Source of the DNA: Aminomonas paucivorans DSM 12260
GTDB taxonomy: Bacteria; Synergistota; Synergistia; Synergistales; Synergistaceae
Assembly: GCF_000165795.1 (NCBI RefSeq)
Contig: NZ_CM001022.1
Location: 1,397,812 to 1,461,811, forward strand
Length of the DNA: 64,000 nucleotides
Direction: 5' to 3'
Part shown: in pieces, positions 52,414 through 61,562 of the stretch
Layout: each line of letters opens with the position of its first letter
Numbering within the stretch: the first letter of the stretch is position 1
Program-made: the position numbers and the translations under genes
Notes under the pieces: model-generated
The model's input: the letters and a program-made list of their open reading frames with translations, nothing else
The model's database searches: none
Told to the model about the DNA's origin: nothing

Positions 52414-53880
52414 GTGTCCAGGGAGAGGGTTCTCGAACAGGTTCGGCAGCTGCCTGACCGACCGGGAGTGTATCTGATGCACGACCGGGAGGGCCGGGTG
52501 ATCTACGTGGGCAAGGCGAAGTCCCTGCGCAAGAGGGTGTCCTCCTATTTCCGACACGGGGGGTTCGCCTCCCCCAGGCTTCGCAAGCTGGTGGAGTCCA
52601 TCGAGGACCTGTCCACCATCCGCACCGGTTCGGAGGCGGAGGCCCTGATCCTTGAGGCCCGGCTGATCAAGCAGTACCAGCCCTTCTTCAACGTGGAGCT
52701 GAAGCTGGGGGAGCGCTACCCCTACCTCAAGATCACCGACGAACCTTTTCCGCGCCTCGTGGTCACCCGCTATCGCGGCCAGGACGGGGCGCTTTATCTG
52801 GGACCCTACGTGCGGGTCTCGGAGCTGCGGACCCTCCTGCGGTTCATCGAACGCTTCTTCCCCCTGCGCACCTGCAAGGCTCCCTGCGATCCGAACCCGA
52901 GCCGAAGGCCCTGCATGAACCACGCCCTGGGACGGTGCCTTGCCCCCTGCGCGGGCCTCTGTACCGAACAGGAGTACCGGGAGCGGGTGGCGGACGTGGC
53001 CCTGCTGCTTCAGGGGAAGGGGACGGACCTGGTGGAGCGCCTTCGATGTCGGATGAACCAGGCGGCCCGCAACCTGGCCTTCGAGGAGGCTGCCCGGCTT
53101 CGGGACACCATCCGGGCCATCTGGCGCATCGGGCGACAACAACCCCGCGTGGCGGCCCCGGGGGAAGACGAACCCTGGCAGGCCCTGCTTCGGGTGCAGG
53201 AGGCCCTGGGACTGCCCACCCTGCCCTGGCGCATCGAAGGCTACGACATCTCCCACACCGCGGGGGGACAGGAGGTAGGGGTTCGGGTGGTCTTCGAGCA
53301 GGGAAGGCCCAACCCTTCCCTCTATCGGCGATTCCACTTGGACGAGTCTCTGGGGGGGGACGACTTTCGGGCCCTGCGGGAAACCCTGAGCCGCCGTTTC
53401 CGGAAAAACCCGGGTGGGAAACCCGCCTTGGGGGAGGACGACCCCAGGCCGCAACTGGTGCTCATCGACGGGGGACCGATCCAGTTGGAATTCGCCCGGG
53501 AAACCCTGGAGGGGCAAGGCGTCTTCACGCCCCTGGTGGCCCTGGCGAAGCGGGAGGAGGAGCTGTTTCTGCCCGGAAGGGCAAACCCCCTTCGCCTCCC
53601 CCGGGAGGATCTGGCGCTGCGCCTTCTCCAGCAGGTGCGGGACGAGGCCCATCGGTTCGCCGTCACCTCCCACCGCTCCCGCAGGGACAGGCTGCTCCGG
53701 GCGAGCAGGCTGGAAAGCATCCCCGGAATCGGAAAGGGAAAGGCTGCCCAGCTGCTTTCGCGCTTCGGGAGCACCAAGGCCATCGCAAGGATGGCCCCGG
53801 AGGACTTGGCCCGGACACCGGGGATCGGAACCGTACTGGCCCAAAGGATCCTGACGGCTTTGAAGGAGGAACAGCGTTGA
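52414..53880 (+). CDS. uvrC: UvrC excinuclease subunit, compact form
   Basis: The 488-residue protein has the GIY-YIG domain (GVYLMHDREGRVIYVGKAKS), the four-cysteine cluster region, and a UVR motif (LRCRMNQAARNLAFEEAARLRD). The RNase H-like endonuclease has EGYDISHTAGGQEVG, LVLIDGGPIQLEFA and RDEAHRFAVTSHR. Two HhH motifs close it (SIPGIGKGKAAQLL). UvrC is usually about 600 residues; here about 100 residues are missing between the UVR motif and the endonuclease domain. GTG 52414 follows GAGAGGAG. The stop overlaps ribD (TTGA). Confidence 0.92.
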   Translation: MSRERVLEQVRQLPDRPGVYLMHDREGRVIYVGKAKSLRKRVSSYFRHGGFASPRLRKLVESIEDLSTIRTGSEAEALILEARLIKQYQPFFNVELKLGERYPYLKITDEPFPRLVVTRYRGQDGALYLGPYVRVSELRTLLRFIERFFPLRTCKAPCDPNPSRRPCMNHALGRCLAPCAGLCTEQEYRERVADVALLLQGKGTDLVERLRCRMNQAARNLAFEEAARLRDTIRAIWRIGRQQPRVAAPGEDEPWQALLRVQEALGLPTLPWRIEGYDISHTAGGQEVGVRVVFEQGRPNPSLYRRFHLDESLGGDDFRALRETLSRRFRKNPGGKPALGEDDPRPQLVLIDGGPIQLEFARETLEGQGVFTPLVALAKREEELFLPGRANPLRLPREDLALRLLQQVRDEAHRFAVTSHRSRRDRLLRASRLESIPGIGKGKAAQLLSRFGSTKAIARMAPEDLARTPGIGTVLAQRILTALKEEQR

Positions 53881-55013
53881 CCCAGTGCACGAAGACAGAG
53901 ACCCTGCCCCTTTCGGAAAGACGGGAACACCAGTACTTCATGCACATGGCCCTGAGCCTGGCGCTCCGGGGCACCGGCTTCGTGAGCCCGAACCCCCGGG
54001 TCGGGTGTGTGGTGGTTCGGGAAGGGAAAGTGGTGGGATGGGGGTACCATCGTCGCTACGGCGGCCCCCACGCGGAAGTGGAGGCCCTCCGCCGCGCCGG
54101 AACGTTGGCGGAAGGGTCCACGGTCTACGTGAACCTGGAACCTTGCAGCCACCAGGGCAAGACTCCTCCCTGCGCCCCTCAGCTCGTGGAGGCGCGGGTG
54201 GCACGGGCGGTGGTGGGGATGAGGGATCCCAACCCCCGGGTGGACGGGCGGGGCATCGACCTGCTCCGGGACGCGGGGATCGAGGTGTTGGAATCGGTCC
54301 TTCCGGAGGAGGCCCGTTGGATCAACCGAGGTTTCATCCGACGCATGACCCGGGGACGTCCCTGGGTCACCCTGAAAGGGGCCCTGTCCCTGGACGGCAC
54401 CACGGCCCTGGAATCGGGGGAAAGCCGCTGGATCACCGGCCCTCTGGCCCGGGATAAGGCCCATCTCCTGCGGGGGGAACACGACGCGATCCTGGTGGGA
54501 GTGGGAACGGTGCTCCTGGACGATCCGGAGCTGACGGTTCGAAGCGTGGAGGGGGTCTGTCCCCGCCGCGTGGTCCTGGACGGGGCCCTGCGGACCCCAC
54601 AGACCGCCAAGGTGCTCGCCTCCGGAGGCTGCACCTTCTTCACGGAGCAGGATATGCCCCAGGGGGCGGGCCAGAGGTTGGAGGAGCGAGGGGCGGAGAT
54701 CTGCCGGGTGCCCCGGGGACCGGAGGGGGGGCTATCCTTGGTCCCCGTGCTGGAACACCTGGCCTCCGCGGGGATCAACACCCTCCTGGTGGAGGGTGGC
54801 GCCCGGGTCGCCGGGTCCTTCCTCCGGGAGAAGCTGGTGGACGAGGTCTCGTTGTTTCTTGCCCCCAAACTCCTCGGCCGGGGGCTCCAGTTGGGAGAAA
54901 GCTGGGGGTTGGAGCATCTGGACCAGGGCTTTGACCTGCGCTCCTGTCGGATCCGTCAGGCGGGAGAGGACCTGTGGCTTGAAGGAGTCCCCACGTGTTC
55001 ACCGGCCTTGTAG
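53877..55013 (+). CDS. ribD: Bifunctional pyrimidine deaminase/reductase RibD
   Basis: The 378-residue protein has an N-terminal deaminase (HAE zinc site in GGPHAEVEAL, PCSHQGKTPPC) and a C-terminal reductase (TLKGALSLDGTTAL, GVGTVLLDDPELTVR, LLVEGGARVAGSF). It carries out steps 2 and 3 of riboflavin synthesis. TTG 53877 overlaps the uvrC stop and has AAGGAGGA upstream. No FMN riboswitch precedes it, since it is directly joined to uvrC. Confidence 0.94.
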   Translation: MTQCTKTETLPLSERREHQYFMHMALSLALRGTGFVSPNPRVGCVVVREGKVVGWGYHRRYGGPHAEVEALRRAGTLAEGSTVYVNLEPCSHQGKTPPCAPQLVEARVARAVVGMRDPNPRVDGRGIDLLRDAGIEVLESVLPEEARWINRGFIRRMTRGRPWVTLKGALSLDGTTALESGESRWITGPLARDKAHLLRGEHDAILVGVGTVLLDDPELTVRSVEGVCPRRVVLDGALRTPQTAKVLASGGCTFFTEQDMPQGAGQRLEERGAEICRVPRGPEGGLSLVPVLEHLASAGINTLLVEGGARVAGSFLREKLVDEVSLFLAPKLLGRGLQLGESWGLEHLDQGFDLRSCRIRQAGEDLWLEGVPTCSPAL

Positions 55014-55687
55014 AGGCCACGGGACGGGTCCGGAACCTGCGCCCGGAGGCCCGGGGACTGTGGAGCCTTGCCCTGGAGACGGAGACGGCCTTCTGCGAGT
55101 CCCTGAAGGCGGGGGATTCGGTCTGTGTCTCCGGCGCCTGCCTCACCGTGGTGGGGATGGGCAAGGGGATCTTCCAAGCCCAGATGATGGCCGAAACCCA
55201 CAGGAGGACCACCCTGGGAACCCTGCGTCCCGGGGATCGGGTGAATCTGGAGCGGGCCCTTGCCTTGGGAGGTCGGTTGGACGGCCACCTGGTGCAGGGA
55301 CACGTGGAGGGGGTCGGCACCCTGGAGCGGGGGGAAGACGAAGGGCCGACCCGGTTACTGACCTTTTCCCTCCCGCCGGAACTGGTCCCATTCTTGGTTT
55401 CCAAGGGCTCCGTGGCGGTGGACGGCGTCAGCCTCACGGTGATCGAAGCGGGGCGGGAGCGCTTCTCCGTAGGCCTGATCCCCACCACCCTGCAGGGGAC
55501 GACCCTGCAGGGCCTGAAACGGGGAGACCGAGTCAACCTGGAGACAGACCTCGTGGGGCGCTACCTCTACCGTTTCTGGGAGTGTCGGAACCTGGAACCC
55601 TCGACGTCCGGAAAAAGGGAACCCTCCGGGCTGAACTGGGATAAACTACAGCAATATGGCTGGGACCAGGGGGGGAAACGATCATGA
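54995..55687 (+). CDS. ribE: Riboflavin synthase alpha chain
   Basis: The 230-residue protein has two lumazine-binding barrels, the first starting [10 protein letters not shown] (family N-terminus) and the second with [12 protein letters not shown] and VGLIPTTL. It makes riboflavin from two lumazines. The C-terminal 25 residues are extra. It overlaps ribD by 19 bases and ribBA by 4. Confidence 0.93.
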   Translation: MFTGLVEATGRVRNLRPEARGLWSLALETETAFCESLKAGDSVCVSGACLTVVGMGKGIFQAQMMAETHRRTTLGTLRPGDRVNLERALALGGRLDGHLVQGHVEGVGTLERGEDEGPTRLLTFSLPPELVPFLVSKGSVAVDGVSLTVIEAGRERFSVGLIPTTLQGTTLQGLKRGDRVNLETDLVGRYLYRFWECRNLEPSTSGKREPSGLNWDKLQQYGWDQGGKRS

Positions 55688-56913
55688 GCACGGAAACGAT
55701 GGACGGGGTGCTGAGCAGCGTCGATGTGGCCTTGGAGGCCCTCCGGCGGGGGAACATGGTCATCGTGGTGGACGACGCCCAGCGGGAGAACGAGGGAGAC
55801 CTGGTCATGGCGGCGGAGCACTGCCGGGCCGAGGACATCAACTTCATGGCCCGGTTCGCCCGGGGGCTCATCTGCGCTCCCGTGGACGAAGAGACCGCAC
55901 GGCGACTCGCCTTGGACCCCATGGTGGAACACAACACGGACCTGCACTGCACCGCCTTCACGGTGAGCGTGGACGCGAAGGACCGGACCACCACGGGAAT
56001 CTCCGCGGCGGAACGAGCCATCACCGCCCGGCTCCTGGCGGACCCGGAGGCCCAGTCGGAGGACCTCCGGCGCCCGGGACACCTCTTCCCCCTGATCGCC
56101 CGTCGCGGCGGGGTGCTGAAGCGGGCGGGGCACACGGAGGCGGCGGTGGATCTGGCCAAGCACGCGGGGCTGCGCCCCGCGGGGGTCATCTGCGAGATCA
56201 TGAACGAGGACGGCACCATGGCCCGACTCCCCCAGCTGGTGGAGTTCGCTCGGGTCCACGAGCTGCCCATCATCTCCATCGAGGATCTGATCCGCTTCCG
56301 TCGCCGGGAGGACCGACTGGTGCGCCGGGAGGTGGAGATCCATCTGCCCACCGCCTACGGCGACTTCCGCCTGGCGGCCTACCGGTTCCTCCTGGACGAG
56401 AACCCCGAGCGGGTGCACCTGGCCCTGATCAAGGGGGACATCCGCAGCCGGGAGGACGTGCTGGTGCGGGTCCACTCCGAATGCCTCACCGGAGACCTCT
56501 TGGGCTCCCTGAGGTGCGACTGTGGCCCCCAGCTCCACCGGGCGCTGGAGCGCATCGAGGAGGAGGGCGTGGGGGTGCTCCTCTACATGCGCCAGGAGGG
56601 CCGGGGCATCGGCCTGCTGGCCAAGCTGAAGGCCTACGAACTCCAGGAAAAGGGGATGGACACGGTGGAGGCCAACGAGGCCCTGGGATTCGATGCGGAC
56701 CTGAGGGACTACGGCGAGGGAGCCCAGATCCTGGCGGACCTGGGGCTGCGGCGCATCCGTCTCCTCACCAACAACCCCCGGAAAATCATCGGCCTGGAGG
56801 GCTACGGCCTGGAGGTCTCCGAGCGGGTTCCCCTGGAGATCGCCCCCAACCCCCACAACGAACGGTATCTCAAGACCAAGTCCTGCAAACTGGGACACTA
56901 CCTGCACGTCTAG
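55684..56913 (+). CDS. ribBA: 3,4-dihydroxy-2-butanone-4-phosphate synthase / GTP cyclohydrolase II
   Basis: The 409-residue fusion has the RibB domain ([48 protein letters not shown]) and the RibA domain with zinc cysteines ([19 protein letters not shown]) and [19 protein letters not shown]. Both entry steps of riboflavin synthesis are therefore present. Confidence 0.95.
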   Translation: MSTETMDGVLSSVDVALEALRRGNMVIVVDDAQRENEGDLVMAAEHCRAEDINFMARFARGLICAPVDEETARRLALDPMVEHNTDLHCTAFTVSVDAKDRTTTGISAAERAITARLLADPEAQSEDLRRPGHLFPLIARRGGVLKRAGHTEAAVDLAKHAGLRPAGVICEIMNEDGTMARLPQLVEFARVHELPIISIEDLIRFRRREDRLVRREVEIHLPTAYGDFRLAAYRFLLDENPERVHLALIKGDIRSREDVLVRVHSECLTGDLLGSLRCDCGPQLHRALERIEEEGVGVLLYMRQEGRGIGLLAKLKAYELQEKGMDTVEANEALGFDADLRDYGEGAQILADLGLRRIRLLTNNPRKIIGLEGYGLEVSERVPLEIAPNPHNERYLKTKSCKLGHYLHV

Positions 56914-56927
56914 AGGAGGCTTGGATC

Positions 56928-57410
56928 ATGCGCGTGGTTTCTGGCAAGCTGGTCGGGTCGGGACTTCGATTCGGCATCGTCGTCTCCCGTTTCAACGAAC
57001 TCATCTCCGGAAAGCTCCTGGAGGGGGCCAAGGACATCCTGGTGCGCCACGAGGTGCGCCATCAGGACATCGACGTCTTCTGGGTCCCCGGGGCCTGGGA
57101 GATCCCCCTGGCGGTGAAGGAACTGGCCCTTTCGGGGCGCTACGACGCCCTTCTGGCCTTGGGGGCGGTGATCCGAGGGGACACCCCCCACTTCGACTAC
57201 GTGGCCGCGGAGACCAGCAAGGGGCTGGCCCACGTGGGGCTGGAGCATCGGATGCCCGTGGCCTTCGGGGTACTCACCTGCGACGATCTGGAACAGGCGC
57301 TGCTGCGGGCGGGAAGCAAGGCGGGCAACAAGGGGGTCGATGCGGCTCTGGCGGCCCTGGAGATGGCCCAGCTCCTCAGGCAGATCCGTACCCCGGAAGA
57401 GGCCCAGTGA
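56928..57410 (+). CDS. ribH: 6,7-dimethyl-8-ribityllumazine synthase
   Basis: The 160-residue protein has [36 protein letters not shown] and the catalytic His in [14 protein letters not shown], with [24 protein letters not shown] precedes the ATG. It completes the ribD-ribE-ribBA-ribH operon. Confidence 0.95.
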   Translation: MRVVSGKLVGSGLRFGIVVSRFNELISGKLLEGAKDILVRHEVRHQDIDVFWVPGAWEIPLAVKELALSGRYDALLALGAVIRGDTPHFDYVAAETSKGLAHVGLEHRMPVAFGVLTCDDLEQALLRAGSKAGNKGVDAALAALEMAQLLRQIRTPEEAQ

Positions 57411-57411
57411 C

Positions 57412-58686
57412 ATGTTGGACCTGAAGTGGGTCCGGGACCATCTGGAGGAGACCCGGACCTTCCTGAAGAACCGAAACCATAGCTTCGACCTGGACGGACT
57501 GATGCAGGTGGAGGAACGGCGCCGATCCGTGCTGGGGGAGGCGGAAACCCTCCAGGCCCGGCGGAACGAGGGATCCCGACGGGTCGGGGCCCTTCGCGGG
57601 CGCGGCGAGGACTCCTCCGCGGCCATGGAGGAGATGCGCCTCCTGGGGGAACGGGTCAAGGAGCTGGAGACGGAACAGAAACGGCTGGACGAGGCGCTGG
57701 TGGACCGGATGCTCCAGATCCCCAACCGACCCCACGAAAGCGTCCCCGTGGGAGCCAGCGAGGAGGACAACCCGGAGGTGCGCCGCTGGGGAATCCCTCG
57801 CTCCTTCCCCTTCGAACCGAAACCCCACTGGGAGCTGGGCGAGGCCCTGGGAATCCTGGACTTCGAGCGAGGGGTGCGCCTGGCGGAAAGCCGCTTCGTG
57901 GTCCTCAAGGGCTGGGGAGCCAGGCTGGAGAGGGCCCTGACCCAGTTCATGCTGGATCGGCACACCCAAAACCACGGCTTCCTGGAAATCGCCCCTCCCT
58001 ACCTGGTGAACTCCAAGACCATGAGGGGAACGGGACAGCTTCCCAAGTTCGCCGAGGACCTCTACCGGTGCAGCAACGACGACCTCTGGCTCATCCCCAC
58101 CGCGGAGGTGCCCATGACGAACCTCCACGCCGGGGAGATCCTGCAGGAGAAGGAGCTTCCCCTGTACTACACCGCCTACACCCCCTGCTTCCGCCGGGAG
58201 GCGGGGACCTACGGTCGGGACATGAAGGGGATGCTGCGGGTCCACCAGTTCGACAAGGTGGAGCTGGTGAAGCTCTGCCGCCCCGAGGACAGCTACGAGG
58301 AGCTGGAGAGCCTCACCCGGTGCGCCGAAAGCATCCTCCAGGACCTGGAACTTCCCTTCCGGACCATCTGCCTGTGCACCGGGGACATGGGCTTCTCTGC
58401 CGCCAAGACCTACGATCTGGAGGTCTGGATTCCCTCCCAGAACTGCTACCGGGAGATCAGCTCCTGCAGCAACTGCGAGGATTTCCAGTCCCGCCGCATG
58501 GACACCCGATACCGTCCCGAGGGAGGGGGAAAGCCCCGTTTCGTCCACACCCTCAACGGATCGGGCATCGCCGTGGGGCGTTGCCTCATTGCCCTCCTGG
58601 AGAACTACCAGGAGGAGGACGGGGCCGTGAGGATCCCCCAGGCTCTGGTTCCCTATCTGGGAGGGAAGGAACGTCTCGTCCCTTGA
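57412..58686 (+). CDS. serS: Seryl-tRNA synthetase
   Basis: The 424-residue class II synthetase has an N-terminal coiled-coil arm (about 30-105), motif 2 ([20 protein letters not shown]) and motif 3 ([19 protein letters not shown]). It charges tRNA-Ser and also supplies Ser-tRNA-Sec, which ties it to the selC gene in this genome. It begins one base after the ribH stop. Confidence 0.96.
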   Translation: MLDLKWVRDHLEETRTFLKNRNHSFDLDGLMQVEERRRSVLGEAETLQARRNEGSRRVGALRGRGEDSSAAMEEMRLLGERVKELETEQKRLDEALVDRMLQIPNRPHESVPVGASEEDNPEVRRWGIPRSFPFEPKPHWELGEALGILDFERGVRLAESRFVVLKGWGARLERALTQFMLDRHTQNHGFLEIAPPYLVNSKTMRGTGQLPKFAEDLYRCSNDDLWLIPTAEVPMTNLHAGEILQEKELPLYYTAYTPCFRREAGTYGRDMKGMLRVHQFDKVELVKLCRPEDSYEELESLTRCAESILQDLELPFRTICLCTGDMGFSAAKTYDLEVWIPSQNCYREISSCSNCEDFQSRRMDTRYRPEGGGKPRFVHTLNGSGIAVGRCLIALLENYQEEDGAVRIPQALVPYLGGKERLVP

Positions 58687-58716
58687 AGGAAGCGGGTCAG
58701 TCGCAAGCAATTCTCT

Positions 58717-58757
58717 GGGGATCAGGGAACGACGCGCTCCGCCGCACCCTGATCCCC
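58717..58757 (+). repeat. Perfect 11-bp inverted repeat upstream of the WecG fusion gene
   Basis: Arms 58717-58727 and 58747-58757 are exact complements with a 19-base spacer. It lies between serS and the next ribosome binding site. No T run follows, so it may be an RNA leader element or an operator rather than a terminator. Confidence 0.5.
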
Positions 58758-58789
58758 CACGAACCCTCCGAGGGGAGGTGCGCCGCGCC

Positions 58790-60577
58790 GTGTTCTCTCT
58801 AGCTCCCGAGGAGATCCACCTGCTCACCGTCCTGGGGGCCCTGGCGGTGGTGTGCCTTCTGGTCCAGCGGTTCTTCAAACCCTATCTGGAGAGGGACCAG
58901 TATTACTACCTCAAGGACATCACCCTCATCGGCGCCTGGGCACTGTGCGGCATTTGGTCCCAAAGCCCCCTGCTGCGAGCCACCATCACCGCAGGGGTGG
59001 CGGCGGCCCTGCTGGGCTTCTGCCAGCGGGTCCAGAAGAAGTGGGATCTTCGTCCGGGCTTCTGGCTCATCGGCCTGGGCCTCGCCCTGTGGGGCCCGCG
59101 CATCACCTTCTTCGGCCTCCCCCAGGGGGCCTTCCACTACCTGTCCGAAATCCCCTCCCTGCTGGTGAGCGCCTTCTGGATCGGCCTCTTCCCGTGCCTG
59201 TTCCAGGAGATCGACGAGGTCCCCGGCCTGGGGGGAACCCTGCTTGCCGCAGGGTGGACCCTCATGCTGGCGGTGACCCTGTTGGCCTCGGGGGGGTGGA
59301 ACGACGCGGTCTTCGCGTCCCTTACGGGCTTCGTCTTCATCCTGGTTTTCTGGAGTCGCCACATCCACGTCTACCGCCGTCTGGGGGAACCTCTGGCCGC
59401 CCTGTGGGGAACCCTCATGGCGGGCACCGCCATCCTGGGAGTCACCAAGGGGCTGACCTTCTCCACCCTCCTGGTTCTCCCCCTGGGGCTCTTCGCCCTG
59501 CCACTGCTGGAGGCGTCCATCCACCTTCTGAGCACCGCCTTCGCCTCCCGCAGGACGGGCAACCTGGTGCTCTACCGGCTCCTCATCAATCAGGGGGTGG
59601 ACCACCCCACGGCGGTGCACACGGTGACGGCCCTGTGCACCCTCCTGGGTCTCTTCGTGGTCTCCGGACAGATGGGGTTTTCCTCCGTCCCCTTCGTCCT
59701 GGCGGGACTCCTTTTCCTCTGCGTCTCTTCGGTGGTACTCTGGGCCTTCCTCTTCCGGAGGAATCCCCATCCGGAAAGGCGACCCCGAATCTGGGGAGCG
59801 GTGGTGGACAACGTGTCCCTCCACTATGCTCTGGGGAAGGTCCGCAGTTGGGTGGGAGGGGGCGAACCCCACCGCATCTTCACCGTGGACGCCCTGGCGG
59901 CCCTGCGAAGCCGCTCCGATGAGGCCTATCGGGAAGCGGTGGGGGAGGCGGACCTGGTGCTCCCCGACGGCAAGGGGCTGATCTGGGCGTTCCGCTTTCT
60001 GGGAACCCCCATCCAGGAGCGCCTGCCGGGGGTGGAGTTCGTGGAACACCTCTGCCGCCAGGCCTCCGGGGAGGGGTGGCCGGTCTTCTTCCTGGGAGGC
60101 AAGCCGGGGATTGCGGAGAAGGCCGCCCGTGCCCTGGGCGAACGACATCGGGACCTGGTCGTGGCGGGCTGTCGGGACGGCTACTTTCGACCTTCCGAAG
60201 AACCGGAAGTCCTGGAGGCCATCCGCAACAGCGGGGCTCGCGTCCTTTTTCTGGGACTGGGGGTCCCTCGGCAGGAGCTCTGGCTGCACCTCCATGCCCG
60301 CACGGCGCCGGGAAGCCCCGCGGCCCTTCCGGGGATCGTGGGGATGGGAATCGGGGGAAGCATGGATGTCCTCTCCGGGGAGCTGCGTCGAGCCCCCGCG
60401 CTATGGCAACGGTGGGGGATGGAATGGCTCTACCGCACCCTGCAGGAGCCTTGGCGGTGGAAACGGGTGATCCGCCTGCCCCTGTTCGTCCTGCTGGTCC
60501 TCTGGACCCGACTGGTGGGGGATTCGCTTGCTAAGGAACAAGAAGATTCGGGCTCGAACCGACAAGGAGGTTTCTGA
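58790..60577 (+). CDS. Membrane fusion protein: degenerate WecA-like domain plus WecG/TagA glycosyltransferase
   Basis: The 595-residue protein has about eight membrane segments (1-325), whose spacing follows WecA/TagO/MraY. The catalytic motifs are lost: no DD pair; FQEIDEVPGLGG where NxxNxxDGxDGL is expected; LVLYRLL near residue 258 in place of HIHH-LL. The C-terminal part (334-560) is a WecG/TagA/CpsF transferase: LPDGKGLIWAFRFLG, VFFLGGKPGIAEKAA, GCRDGYF and LFLGLGVPRQELWL. It probably adds a sugar to a lipid-linked intermediate at the membrane. GTG 58790 suits AGGGGAGG upstream; GTG 58778 overlaps that site. Confidence 0.8.
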   Translation: MFSLAPEEIHLLTVLGALAVVCLLVQRFFKPYLERDQYYYLKDITLIGAWALCGIWSQSPLLRATITAGVAAALLGFCQRVQKKWDLRPGFWLIGLGLALWGPRITFFGLPQGAFHYLSEIPSLLVSAFWIGLFPCLFQEIDEVPGLGGTLLAAGWTLMLAVTLLASGGWNDAVFASLTGFVFILVFWSRHIHVYRRLGEPLAALWGTLMAGTAILGVTKGLTFSTLLVLPLGLFALPLLEASIHLLSTAFASRRTGNLVLYRLLINQGVDHPTAVHTVTALCTLLGLFVVSGQMGFSSVPFVLAGLLFLCVSSVVLWAFLFRRNPHPERRPRIWGAVVDNVSLHYALGKVRSWVGGGEPHRIFTVDALAALRSRSDEAYREAVGEADLVLPDGKGLIWAFRFLGTPIQERLPGVEFVEHLCRQASGEGWPVFFLGGKPGIAEKAARALGERHRDLVVAGCRDGYFRPSEEPEVLEAIRNSGARVLFLGLGVPRQELWLHLHARTAPGSPAALPGIVGMGIGGSMDVLSGELRRAPALWQRWGMEWLYRTLQEPWRWKRVIRLPLFVLLVLWTRLVGDSLAKEQEDSGSNRQGGF

Positions 60578-60579
60578 TC

Positions 60580-60885
60580 GTGAAGATGGACAAACTGCTG
60601 AAGCAGGCACAGCGCATGCAGGCCCAGATGGCCTCTCTCCAGGAGGAATTGGCGAAGGTCACCGTGGAGGGGACCTCCGGGGGCGGTATGGTGCGAGCCT
60701 CCGTCAACGGGCATGGAGACCTGCTGTCCCTGAAGATCGCCCCGGAAGTGATCGACCCCCAGGACCCGGAGATGTTGGAGGACCTGGTCCTGTCGGCGGT
60801 GAACGAAGCCATCCGGAAGAGCAAGGATCAGGCCAACGGCCAGGTGAACCAGCTCACCGGGGGGATGAGCTTCCCGGGCTTCTGA
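60580..60885 (+). CDS. YbaB/EbfC nucleoid-associated protein
   Basis: The 101-residue protein has the N-terminal helix MKMDKLLKQAQRMQAQMASLQEELA and the beta core VRASVNGHGDLLSLKI. It is a dimeric DNA-binding protein usually placed just before recR, as here. GTG 60580 has AAGGAGG at 60564-60570; ATG 60586 is an alternative. Confidence 0.92.
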   Translation: MKMDKLLKQAQRMQAQMASLQEELAKVTVEGTSGGGMVRASVNGHGDLLSLKIAPEVIDPQDPEMLEDLVLSAVNEAIRKSKDQANGQVNQLTGGMSFPGF

Positions 60886-60898
60886 GCCCTAGCCTCCC

Positions 60899-61510
60899 AT
60901 GGATTCCCTTCCGTATCTGGACCAGCTCATCGAACGGTTTCGGGCCTTCCCGGGGGTGGGGGAGAAGAGCGCCCGCCGGATGGCGTTCTTCCTTCTCCAA
61001 CAGCCCACCCCGTGGGTGGAGTCCCTGGCGGAGATCCTGCGCGGGGCCCGGGAACACATCCACCCCTGCCCGATCTGCGGGGCGTTGACGGACCGGGACC
61101 CCTGCCCCCTCTGCTCCGATCCGGGACGCAGGTCGGAGCTGCTCTGCGTGGTGGAGACCCCGGAGGATTGCATCGCCCTGGAGCAATCCGGCGTGTTTCG
61201 GGGCCGCTACCACGTGTTGGGGGGGCGGGTCTCCCCCCTAGAGGGGGAGCAGATCCCCCCGGAGCGTCTGGACGCTCTTCGGCAGCGCATCCAGGACGGA
61301 GGGATCGGGGAGGTCATCCTCGCCATGAACCCCCGCGTGGAGGGAGACCTGACCGCGTTCACCGTACAGGAAAGCCTGGCGGGGCTCCCCGTGAAGCTGA
61401 GCCGCCTGGCCTGCGGCCTCCCGGTGGGGGGAAGCATCGGATTTGCCGACCGGGTCACGCTTCACGTGGCCATGGAGGCGCGACAACCCTTCTCCTCCGA
61501 GGAAATCTGA
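60899..61510 (+). CDS. recR: Recombination protein RecR
   Basis: The 203-residue protein has a helix-hairpin-helix (FRAFPGVGEKSARRMAFFLL), a four-cysteine zinc finger (CPICGALTDRDPCPLC), the Toprim domain (LLCVVETPEDCIALE, ILAMNPRVEGDLTAFTV) and the C-terminal Walker-B-like part. It loads RecA with RecF and RecO. Confidence 0.95.
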   Translation: MDSLPYLDQLIERFRAFPGVGEKSARRMAFFLLQQPTPWVESLAEILRGAREHIHPCPICGALTDRDPCPLCSDPGRRSELLCVVETPEDCIALEQSGVFRGRYHVLGGRVSPLEGEQIPPERLDALRQRIQDGGIGEVILAMNPRVEGDLTAFTVQESLAGLPVKLSRLACGLPVGGSIGFADRVTLHVAMEARQPFSSEEI

Positions 61511-61562
61511 GAGAGGCCGCACGATAAAACAAGGCAACAGAACCATCGAAAGGAGTGGTCAA

